Assembly: GCA_000438255.1 (NCBI GenBank)
Contig: FR901911.1
Span: forward strand, 1 to 5,968
Direction of reading: 5' to 3'
DNA length: 5,968 nucleotides
Origin: Clostridium sp. CAG:389
GTDB lineage: Bacteria; Bacillota; Clostridia; TANB77; CAG-508
The first letter of the stretch is position 1; each line of letters opens with the position of its first letter. This document shows positions 1 to 5,753 of the stretch, one piece after another. Under the pieces are notes generated by a model. That model saw only the letters and a list, made by a program, of their open reading frames with translations, was not told the origin of the DNA and searched no databases. The position numbers and the translations under genes are program-made.

Positions 1-79
1 ATATAGTCAAGGACATCATAGAAAGATTCTTACTGAACCGTACTTTTTAAAAAATTTACACTTAAATAACAAAAAAAAC

Positions 80-108
80 TTGTATATTCCCAAAAATTAT
101 GATATAAA
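80..108 (+). promoter_or_regulatory. Probable sigma-A promoter (extended -10) of the response regulator gene
   Basis: A -10 hexamer TATAAA (103-108) is preceded by TG at 100-101, giving the extended form TGnTATAAA. A weak -35, TTGTAT (80-85, three of six consensus bases), lies exactly 17 bases upstream, and an A-tract (71-78) precedes it. Transcription would begin near 115, leaving about 34 untranslated bases before the GTG at 149. Its position supports translation from 149, because a start at 80 would fall inside the promoter. It was identified by eye only. Confidence 0.5.
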
Positions 109-133
109 TACTAATATGAAAAGAAAGCTACAG

Positions 134-142
134 AAAGGCGGA
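134..142 (+). promoter_or_regulatory. Ribosome binding site that decides the response regulator start
   Basis: AAAGGCGGA is a one-mismatch Shine-Dalgarno sequence. Its GGCGG core (137-141) ends seven bases before the GTG at 149. The in-frame TTG at 80 has no comparable site upstream, and the ATG at 116 lacks one too, so GTG 149 is the preferred start. Confidence 0.65.
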
Positions 143-148
143 ATTTTT

Positions 149-895
149 GTGGAAGAAAATTTAGAAAAAGAAACAAAAAAAGTACTAGTAGTAGACGACG
201 AACAAGCAATAATCGATGTACTAGTATATAATTTACAAAAAGAAGGATATGAAACATTAGAAGCAACAGACGGAGTAACAGCAGTGAACATAGCATTAGA
301 ACAAAAACCAGACTTAATGTTACTAGATATAATGTTACCAAAAATGGATGGATTAACAGTATGTAAAAGAGTAAAAAACTATCTAAACATACCAATATTA
401 ATGTTAACAGCAAAAGATGCAGAAATAGATAAAATAGTAGGCCTAGAACTTGGAGCAGATGATTACATTACAAAACCATTTAGTGTAAGAGAACTAATGG
501 CAAGAGTAAAAGCAAATCTAAGAAAAAACGAAATATCATCAATAGTTAAAGAAACAATACCAGAGGCAACAGAGACTGAAAAAAATGCAGAAAATGTTAT
601 AAAAGTAAATGATATAGAACTAGACTTAGATAGATTTGAGGTAAAAGTAAGAGGAGAAATAATAGACCTAACACTAAGAGAATTTGAAGTATTAAAATTT
701 TTGGCATCACAACCAGGACAAGTAGTAACAAGAGAAACATTGCTTGAAAAAGTATGGGGATATGAATATTATGGTGATATTAGAACAGTAGATGTTACTG
801 TAAGAAGAATAAGAGAAAAAATAGAAAAAGATACATCAAGTCCTAAAATATTAATTACAAAAAGAGGAGTAGGATATTATATTGCAACAAAATAG
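149..895 (+). CDS. walR: OmpR-family DNA-binding response regulator, WalR/YycF-like
   Basis: This is a 248-residue two-component response regulator. Phosphorylation by a histidine kinase should control its DNA binding as a transcription factor in the cytoplasm. The receiver domain (about residues 10-123) shows the acidic pair D16/D17, phospho-acceptor D60 in the DLMLLDIMLP strand, T87 and K109. A polar, glutamate-rich linker (about 125-150) leads to a winged-helix domain (about 152-246). The recognition region from W203 (WGYEYYGD) through RTVDVTVRRIREKIE, and the RGVGYY wing, closely match remembered Bacillus WalR. WalR controls peptidoglycan hydrolases and wall metabolism. GTG 149 is chosen as the start for its ribosome binding site and promoter; the frame stays open upstream to base 2. 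No WalK kinase or YycH/I follows: a terminator and then ispH come next. A PhoB-like paralogue is the main alternative. Family assignment is near certain; the walR orthology is probable. Confidence 0.9.
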   Translation: MEENLEKETKKVLVVDDEQAIIDVLVYNLQKEGYETLEATDGVTAVNIALEQKPDLMLLDIMLPKMDGLTVCKRVKNYLNIPILMLTAKDAEIDKIVGLELGADDYITKPFSVRELMARVKANLRKNEISSIVKETIPEATETEKNAENVIKVNDIELDLDRFEVKVRGEIIDLTLREFEVLKFLASQPGQVVTRETLLEKVWGYEYYGDIRTVDVTVRRIREKIEKDTSSPKILITKRGVGYYIATK

Positions 896-918
896 AAAGA
901 GAAATCTTTCTATTTTTT
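891..918 (+). terminator. Intrinsic terminator of the response regulator gene, overlapping its stop codon
   Basis: A perfect 10-bp inverted repeat pairs AATAGAAAGA (891-900) with TCTTTCTATT (905-914) across a GAAA tetraloop (GNRA type). A T-tract (913-918) follows. The TAG stop (893-895) lies inside the 5' arm, so ribosomes completing the gene would cover the hairpin. The stem is AT-rich and may be leaky, which could allow some readthrough into the ispH fusion gene. Confidence 0.75.
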
Positions 919-981
919 AGTAAATTATTAAATTAAGTTGAGATTTATAAATAAAAGCAAAAATTTATATATAAAAATAAT

Positions 982-987
982 AGGAGG
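982..987 (+). promoter_or_regulatory. Perfect Shine-Dalgarno AGGAGG deciding the start of the fusion gene
   Basis: AGGAGG ends seven bases before ATG 995, which sets the start there rather than at the in-frame TTG 938, where no such site is seen. Protein evidence agrees: the phospholipase-like family typically begins exactly at MPSWGIHL. No convincing sigma-A promoter was found between the terminator at 918 and this site. A TATAAA at 970-975 has no -35 at a usable distance. Confidence 0.85.
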
Positions 988-994
988 AACAAAA

Positions 995-2530
995 ATGCCA
1001 TCTTGGGGAATCCATTTAGGAATAGCAAATAAATTATCTCAAAAAATAGAAAATATAGACAAAAATTTATTTATGTTTGGAAATGTAGTACCAGACATAA
1101 ATAATGGATATGTTGTAGAAGATATAAGCAAAATAATACCACATAAAATAACACATTATGATGGAGAAAAAGATTTTAAAGGATATAGAAAATTTTTTAT
1201 AAAATATATAAAAAATGTAAAAAATCCTGTTGTATTAGGAAGCTTAACACATTTGATGACAGACTATTACTTTAATAATATAACTTATTCAAAAAAAGCA
1301 ATCTGGGAAAATGGAAAAGTAGTAGGAATAAAATTAAATACTGGAAAAGAAATAAAATGTGACAAAGAAACAGTTAAAAAAATGAAAGAAAATGACTTCA
1401 AGATATTTGCAGACTATATATACAAAAATCACAAAATATCAAATATAAAATATGATGAAAAAATGTTATCAATAAATTCAATTGTAGAAGAATTTGATAT
1501 AACAAAAGAAGATACCGAAAAAACAATAGAATATATGAATAATTATATAGAAAATAAGAAAAGTATTATTAGCAAATGCGAAAATAAAGAATATCAAATA
1601 TTTACACCAAATGAGCTGGAAGAAATATCAGAAAATTGCGTCAATTTTATATTAGAATTTTTAGAAAAAACAAGTAAAATAATAATAGGAAAAACAGCAG
1701 GATTCTGCTATGGAGTAAAAAGAGCAGTAAATGGAGCAGAAAATGAAATAAAAAATTCAAAAGAACCAGTATACTGTCTAGGAAAAATCGTACATAATAA
1801 ACAAGTTATAGAAGAGCTAAAAAAGCAAGGAATCATCTTTGTTGAAGATATAAATGAAGTAAATGGAAAAACAATAATAAGGGCACATGGGGTTCCAAAA
1901 GAAATCTATGAAAAAGCAAAACAAAAAAATATAGAATTAAAAGATTACACATGTCCAAATGTTCTAAAAATACATAAAATTGCAGAAGAATATGCAGAAA
2001 AAGGATATTTTATATTTTTATGTGGAAGTAAAAAACATCCTGAAAATATAGGAACAATAAGTTACTGCAATAAAAATTTGTACATAATAGAAAAAGAAGA
2101 TGATACATTTAAAGCATTAGAAAGATTAGAAAAATCAGGAGCAAAAAAACTTTTAGTAATTTCACAGACAACATATAGTTTAGAAAAATTTTATATTATA
2201 AAAGAAATAATAGAAAATGAACTTCCACGAAATGTAGAATTAGTAATAAAAAATACAATATGTTCATCAACAGAACAGAGGCAAATAGAAACAAAAGAAT
2301 TATCAAAAAAAGTTGATATGATGATAATAGTAGGTGGAAAAAATAGTTCAAACACAAAAAAACTATATGAAGTTTCATTAGAAAATTGTCCAAAGGCTGT
2401 ATGTATAGAAAGTTATGAAGAATTAGAAAATATGCAAGATGAAATAAAAAACGCAAGAAAAATAGGAGTAATGGCAGGTGCATCAACACCTCAAAAGAGC
2501 ATAGAAGAAGTAATAAAATATTTAATATAA
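995..2530 (+). CDS. ispH: Fusion protein: zinc-dependent phospholipase C-like domain + IspH (HMBPP reductase)
   Basis: This 511-residue protein has two domains in one frame. Residues 1 to about 225 resemble the zinc-dependent phospholipase C family (PF00882 type): MPSWGIHL with H7, GNVVPD with D34, HKITHYD with H54, and THLMTD giving H86-xxx-D90. By motif these match five zinc ligands of clostridial alpha-toxin (H11, D56, H68, H126, D130); equivalents of H136 and the later HxxxE pair are not evident. Residues about 228-511 are a full-length IspH, which reduces HMBPP to IPP and DMAPP in the last step of the MEP isoprenoid pathway using a [4Fe-4S] cluster. Cluster cysteines C238 (GFCYGVKRA), C320 (TCP) and C423 (TICSSTEQRQ), and substrate residues H267, H298, H348, E350, T392/T393, S451-N453 and S497, are visible. 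No usable start codon or ribosome binding site lies at the junction near 1676, so a true fusion is likely. IspH activity is confident; lipase activity is uncertain. Confidence 0.93.
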   Translation: MPSWGIHLGIANKLSQKIENIDKNLFMFGNVVPDINNGYVVEDISKIIPHKITHYDGEKDFKGYRKFFIKYIKNVKNPVVLGSLTHLMTDYYFNNITYSKKAIWENGKVVGIKLNTGKEIKCDKETVKKMKENDFKIFADYIYKNHKISNIKYDEKMLSINSIVEEFDITKEDTEKTIEYMNNYIENKKSIISKCENKEYQIFTPNELEEISENCVNFILEFLEKTSKIIIGKTAGFCYGVKRAVNGAENEIKNSKEPVYCLGKIVHNKQVIEELKKQGIIFVEDINEVNGKTIIRAHGVPKEIYEKAKQKNIELKDYTCPNVLKIHKIAEEYAEKGYFIFLCGSKKHPENIGTISYCNKNLYIIEKEDDTFKALERLEKSGAKKLLVISQTTYSLEKFYIIKEIIENELPRNVELVIKNTICSSTEQRQIETKELSKKVDMMIIVGGKNSSNTKKLYEVSLENCPKAVCIESYEELENMQDEIKNARKIGVMAGASTPQKSIEEVIKYLI

Positions 2531-2567
2531 AAGCTACAAGTTAGTATATTTAAAGAATATAATTTAA

Positions 2568-2580
2568 ATACCACTGGTAT
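2568..2580. repeat. 13-base palindrome ATACCA-C-TGGTAT
   Basis: The 6-bp arms are perfect around a single central base, and symmetry does not extend further. The element sits between the stop of the ispH fusion gene and its terminator, just after a TATAAT at 2558-2563. It could be an operator half-site pair or chance; no bound factor is recognisable. Confidence 0.3.
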
Positions 2581-2588
2581 AAATAGAA

Positions 2589-2632
2589 ACCGCAAAGTTC
2601 TTAAAATGTCGAATTTTGCGGTCGATTTTTTT
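2589..2632 (+). terminator. Strong intrinsic terminator after the ispH fusion gene
   Basis: ACCGCAAAGTTC (2589-2600) pairs with GAATTTTGCGGT (2611-2622) in a 12-bp stem with one G-T wobble and a 10-base loop. CGA and then seven T residues (2626-2632) follow. The stem base is GC-rich compared with the surroundings, and the T-tract on this strand gives the direction. It insulates the following gene from ispH transcription. Confidence 0.85.
2607..2613 (+). promoter_or_regulatory. Exact match to the Spo0A box (TGTCGAA), significance uncertain
   Basis: TGTCGAA is the textbook binding consensus of the sporulation regulator Spo0A. It lies about 77 bases upstream of the expected transcription start of the nuclease-like gene. 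It also overlaps the loop and 3' arm of the terminator, so hairpin pairing may explain most of it. A single 7-base match is weak evidence. Confidence 0.2.
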
Positions 2633-2651
2633 ATTAAATCAGAAAAAAATA

Positions 2652-2680
2652 TTGACATCAAAAAAATAAGCAGTTATAAT
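2652..2680 (+). promoter_or_regulatory. Exact-consensus sigma-A promoter TTGACA-N17-TATAAT for the nuclease-like gene
   Basis: Both hexamers match consensus perfectly: -35 TTGACA at 2652-2657 and -10 TATAAT at 2675-2680, separated by exactly 17 bases. Transcription is expected near 2687, giving an untranslated leader of roughly 109 bases before the GTG at 2796. A promoter this strong in front of a nuclease-like gene implies high basal transcription, or repression by a factor acting on the leader. Confidence 0.88.
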
Positions 2681-2710
2681 CTACTTAAATTTTAAATCAA
2701 AAACTTTTTT

Positions 2711-2737
2711 ATCTAAATTAAATTAGATCTAATTTAA
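2711..2737. repeat. Overlapping inverted repeats in the leader, centred on a perfect 20-bp palindrome
   Basis: Bases 2718-2737 form a perfect 20-bp palindrome centred on AGATCT, about 31-50 bases downstream of the predicted transcription start. ATCTAA (2711-2716) also pairs with TTAGAT (2723-2728), so two alternative, mutually exclusive foldings are possible. The unit ATCTAA(A/T)TTA is directly repeated at 2711-2720 and 2727-2736, a 16-base period. This could be an operator for a dimeric regulator or a weak RNA hairpin. AT-richness raises the chance of coincidence. Confidence 0.5.
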
Positions 2738-2771
2738 AAATCCAAATAAAATTTCAAACTAAAAATCCAAA
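2735..2771 (+). repeat. Direct repeat TAAAAATCCAAA, two copies 25 bases apart
   Basis: Identical 12-base copies lie at 2735-2746 and 2760-2771. The second ends just before the Shine-Dalgarno sequence of the nuclease-like gene. Together with the adjoining palindrome, they make this leader unusually structured for its length. The function is unknown. Confidence 0.45.
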
Positions 2772-2775
2772 AAAA

Positions 2776-2784
2776 GGGAGGTGA
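2776..2784 (+). promoter_or_regulatory. Shine-Dalgarno GGGAGGTGA with unusually long spacing to GTG
   Basis: Eight bases, GGAGGTGA (2777-2784), are fully complementary to the 16S rRNA 3' end, yet 11 bases separate them from GTG 2796, longer than usual. An in-frame TAA (2787-2789) lies between, so no earlier start is possible in this frame. The next in-frame ATG is deep inside the conserved domain. GTG 2796 is therefore the only sensible start, perhaps at reduced efficiency. Confidence 0.7.
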
Positions 2785-2795
2785 AATAAAACAGA

Positions 2796-3431
2796 GTGAA
2801 CCGAAAGTTTATATCAAACAGTAATTATGTTTTCAGAAAAATATTAAATTCTGAGGATTGTTTAGGTATTTTAAAAAACTTTATAGAATCAATATTAAAC
2901 ATAAACATTAAAAAAATAGAACTAAATCCATACCTAAAACACAAAGAAAATTACCTACCAAAAGAAGAAAACTTTGGAATAGCCGATGTAAGAATAAAAA
3001 ATGATGAAAACGAAGAATTAAATGTAGGAATTCAATTTATAGATGGGATATATGTACAAACAAAAATGTTAATGTACTATTCTCAAATACATTTAAATCA
3101 ATTAGAATATGGAGACAACAGGGAATTTGCACGAACAATAACAATAAATTTAATAGATTTTAAATATTTTTCTTCAAAAGGTTGTGAAAAAACAATAAAA
3201 ATAAAAGCAAATGAAGGAGACATACAGCTTGAAAAAATAGAAATGATTACAATAGAATTGCCTAAATTTATATGCTATGACTATGATGCCATGACAGAAG
3301 GAGAACAATGGATTCAATATATAAAGGGATGTGATGAAAGAACATTAGAAAAAATAAAAAAAGAAAATAAATATATAAAAATGTTAGATGAAAAGGCAGA
3401 AAAATATTGGGTTGAAGAGAAAATGGAATAA
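2796..3431 (+). CDS. PD-(D/E)XK (Rpn/PDDEXK_2-type) nuclease-like protein, possibly lacking a catalytic glutamate
   Basis: This 211-residue soluble protein resembles Rpn-type recombination-promoting nucleases, also annotated as PD-(D/E)XK transposases. Visible marks are the N-terminal NRKFISNSNYVFRKIL segment, FGIADVRIKN with candidate metal-binding D64, then NVGIQFIDGIYVQTKMLMYYSQIH (residues 76-99), ITINLIDF near 116-122, IELPKF near 153-158 and EQWIQYIKG (170-178). In the family pattern a glutamate precedes I-Q on the second strand (D...ExQ); here position 78 is glycine, so cutting activity may be lost or use another residue. The length is at the short end for such proteins, with a charged helical end at KYWVEEKME; it may be complete or slightly trimmed. 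It has its own consensus promoter, structured leader and flanking hairpins, and looks like an autonomous accessory gene between housekeeping genes. There is no signal peptide or membrane segment. The family call is from motif memory, without a profile search. Confidence 0.8.
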   Translation: MNRKFISNSNYVFRKILNSEDCLGILKNFIESILNINIKKIELNPYLKHKENYLPKEENFGIADVRIKNDENEELNVGIQFIDGIYVQTKMLMYYSQIHLNQLEYGDNREFARTITINLIDFKYFSSKGCEKTIKIKANEGDIQLEKIEMITIELPKFICYDYDAMTEGEQWIQYIKGCDERTLEKIKKENKYIKMLDEKAEKYWVEEKME

Positions 3432-3450
3432 GAGGGATAAAATCCCTCTT
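3430..3450. terminator. Hairpin between convergent genes, possible bidirectional terminator
   Basis: AAGAGGGAT (3430-3438) and ATCCCTCTT (3442-3450) form a perfect 9-bp stem with an AAA loop. The TAA stop of the nuclease-like gene (3429-3431) overlaps the 5' arm. The convergent penicillin-binding protein gene ends 30 bases beyond. Neither strand has a strong T-tract: the plus strand continues AAACC and the minus strand ATTCCATTTT, so termination efficiency is uncertain. Confidence 0.55.
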
Positions 3451-3479
3451 AAACCTATATAAACATATAAAATACAGAA

Positions 3480-5753
3480 TTAAACTTGTTTTAAAGTAAC
3501 TTTTACAACAGTACCTGCGTCTACATTAGAACCCTTAGGTGGATCTTGTGAAACAACAGTACCAGTACCTTCAATACTAATATTTAAATTTGCATTTTTT
3601 AATTCAGTAGTTGCTTGATATTTGCTTTTTCCAGTCAAATCTGGAACAGTAGCAGAAGTTCTTGTATCTTGATCATACAACATAATTATAGAATCTTTTG
3701 ATAAAGTAGCACCAGGCTTTGGAACTTGTTCAGTAACAACTGTACTATTTTTATCATTAGAAGTAGTTATTTTTGTTGTAAATCCGGCATTTTTAAGTAT
3801 TTTTTCAGCTTCTGCAATCGTTTTATTTCTAACCTCAGGTACAGTAATTAAATTCTCATCATCGCTTGAATCAGCATCAGAAGGAATACCTAATAATGGT
3901 AAAATTTCTGTTAACATTTGTGATACAACAGGACCAGCCAAAGTACCACCTTGATGATTACTCTTTGGAGGTTTGTATAAATTAAGTAATAAGACTACTT
4001 GTGTATCTTCAACAGGAGAAATTGCAACATATGTAGCAACATAACCATCCAAATCTTCTCTACCAGGCATTGGCTCAGAAGTACCAGTTTTACCGCCAAC
4101 AGTGTATCCAGTTACTCCGCCTCTCTTACCAGTACCATATTCAACAACAGATTGCATCATAGACTTAACTTTTTCAGCAGTTTCAGTAGATATAACCTGT
4201 CTAACCTCCTCTGGATCAATACTTGTAACAGCACCGGTATCAGTGTTTGTAATAGATTTAACAATTCTAGGTTTCATCAAAATACCGTCATTAGCAATTG
4301 CAGATATAGCAGTAATCATCTGTAAAGGTGTAATACTAAAACGTTGACCAAAAGAATAAGTTGCTCTTTCAACTGGAAGAACAGTAGATTCTTCTTTAAA
4401 TATTGAATTAGGTTCACCAGGTAAATCAACACCAGTAGTATCAAAAAATCCAAAAGCTCTATAATATTTATATAAAGTAGTAGTACCAATTCTAGCGCCT
4501 AATTGTATAAGTGCAGGGTTACAAGAATTCATTAAAGCATGTCTTAAATCTTGAGAACCATGGGTACCATCAGTTTTCCAGCAATTTATTCGTGTAGTAC
4601 CAACCATTTCATATCCGTTACACTTAAAATCATTAGCAACATCTGTATCAGTAATATTTTCTTCTAATGCAGTAGCAGCAGTAATTAATTTAAAAACTGA
4701 ACCAGGCTCATATAATTCAGAAACAGCTTTATTAGACCACATTTTGTAAATTGTATTTGCCTTATCTTCTGAACTTAAAGAATCATATGTTTTTGCTACA
4801 TATTCATTAGGAGTGAAAGGATTATTTAAGTCATAACTTGGATATGTTGCCATTGCCAAAATATCACCAGTTTTAGGGTCCATAACAATACAAGTACCAC
4901 CATTTTCAACATTATTTTCATCAACAGCTTGTTTTAAATATTTTTCAACAATTTTTTGAATATTTAAATCAACAGTAAGAGTTAAATCACTGCCATTTTC
5001 AGCAGCAATATAAGTTTCTTCTGTATTAGGAATTTCTTCTTGGCTAGCACTTTTTGAACTAACAATCTTACCAGGGGTACCAGACAAGACATCTTTCCAT
5101 TCATATTCAATTCCAGATAAACCTTGATTATCACTACCACAAGAACCAAGGACTTGGGCAAGAACAGAATTATGAGGATAATATCTTTTTGTATCTTCAT
5201 CTATATTAATACCAGTAGATATTTTATTTTCTTTCATCCATGCCTTTAACTCATCAACTTTGTCTTGTTCAACTTTTTTTACTATTGTTTCAACATTAGA
5301 AGTGCTTGTTACTTTTTTTAAAGTTTCATCATAATCAAGACCAAAAATATCAGAAAAAGCTTTTGCAACTTTTTCTTTTAAAGCTTGTGTATTTGAAGAA
5401 ACTTTTGAATCTTTGATTTTTTCTGGATTAATTGTAATTGTATCAACAGATGCACTTGTTGCGAGTATTTGTCCATGGGAATCATATATAGTACCTCTTT
5501 TTGGACTTATTATTTGATTTATTGATTGTTGATTATAAGCAAGTTCTTTTAAATAGTTTCCTTGTACGAATTGTAAGAAGCCAATTCTACCTATTAATAT
5601 TGCTAAAATCAAAATTATTACTATAAATATTGTTTTTATTTTTTTTGTGTATACAAAGTTTTGCGATTTGAATTCTGTATTTATTTTTGTTACTTTTTTA
5701 TTTATATTTTTTTTATTTTTCGGATTGTTTTTCTTTTCCAATATTTTCACCAC
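3480..5753 (-). CDS. Class B penicillin-binding protein (PBP2B/SpoVD type) with two PASTA domains
   Basis: This 757-residue D,D-transpeptidase cross-links peptidoglycan on the outer membrane face. A lysine-rich cytoplasmic tail (1-39) precedes one membrane helix (about 40-62). The dimerisation domain (about 83-250) begins at SPKRGTIYD. The transpeptidase domain (about 285-620) has SVFK (S352 nucleophile, K355), SCN (410-412) and KTG (555-557). Two PASTA repeats (about 636-693 and 701-755) start ITVPEV and ATVPDL. This is the architecture of Bacillus PBP2B; SpoVD usually carries one PASTA. C391 and C411 lie near the active site, as do SpoVD's redox-sensitive cysteines. Clostridial genes of this type are commonly labelled spoVD or pbpB, and the choice cannot be made here. 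It appears monocistronic, with no mraW, ftsL or murE in view. The start is uncertain: GTG 5753, GTG 5750, or TTG 5741, which has the best-placed ribosome binding site (753 residues). Confidence 0.95.
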   Translation of the reverse strand: MVKILEKKNNPKNKKNINKKVTKINTEFKSQNFVYTKKIKTIFIVIILILAILIGRIGFLQFVQGNYLKELAYNQQSINQIISPKRGTIYDSHGQILATSASVDTITINPEKIKDSKVSSNTQALKEKVAKAFSDIFGLDYDETLKKVTSTSNVETIVKKVEQDKVDELKAWMKENKISTGINIDEDTKRYYPHNSVLAQVLGSCGSDNQGLSGIEYEWKDVLSGTPGKIVSSKSASQEEIPNTEETYIAAENGSDLTLTVDLNIQKIVEKYLKQAVDENNVENGGTCIVMDPKTGDILAMATYPSYDLNNPFTPNEYVAKTYDSLSSEDKANTIYKMWSNKAVSELYEPGSVFKLITAATALEENITDTDVANDFKCNGYEMVGTTRINCWKTDGTHGSQDLRHALMNSCNPALIQLGARIGTTTLYKYYRAFGFFDTTGVDLPGEPNSIFKEESTVLPVERATYSFGQRFSITPLQMITAISAIANDGILMKPRIVKSITNTDTGAVTSIDPEEVRQVISTETAEKVKSMMQSVVEYGTGKRGGVTGYTVGGKTGTSEPMPGREDLDGYVATYVAISPVEDTQVVLLLNLYKPPKSNHQGGTLAGPVVSQMLTEILPLLGIPSDADSSDDENLITVPEVRNKTIAEAEKILKNAGFTTKITTSNDKNSTVVTEQVPKPGATLSKDSIIMLYDQDTRTSATVPDLTGKSKYQATTELKNANLNISIEGTGTVVSQDPPKGSNVDAGTVVKVTLKQV

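Noticed and set aside
3..50. Possible C-terminal tail of an upstream gene, reading IVKDIIERFLLNRTF then TAA
   Set aside because: Only 15 codons are visible, with codons such as CTG, CGT and AAG that are uncommon in the clear genes here, so it cannot be told from noncoding sequence.
111..413. Minus-strand frames opposite the response regulator
   Set aside because: They are leucine-rich mirror images of an A-rich coding strand, without ribosome binding sites or recognisable domains, and lie over a conserved gene.
938..994. N-terminal extension of the fusion gene from TTG 938
   Set aside because: The perfect AGGAGG before ATG 995 and the family-typical MPSWGIHL start show translation begins at 995.
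2196..2489. 97-codon minus-strand frame inside ispH
   Set aside because: It is antisense to the conserved IspH domain; its hydrophobic composition is a by-product of complementing A-rich codons.
2633..2795. Riboswitch or T-box in the nuclease-gene leader
   Set aside because: No conserved riboswitch or T-box sequence (such as the TGGnACC-type motif) is present; the repeats are too AT-rich to indicate a structured aptamer.
3999..4347. Two plus-strand frames opposite the penicillin-binding protein gene
   Set aside because: They oppose the conserved transpeptidase domain containing the KTG motif and have no recognisable product.
4982..5200. 72-codon minus-strand frame inside the penicillin-binding protein gene
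   Set aside because: It is an alternative frame of the same strand within a conserved gene and has no independent support.
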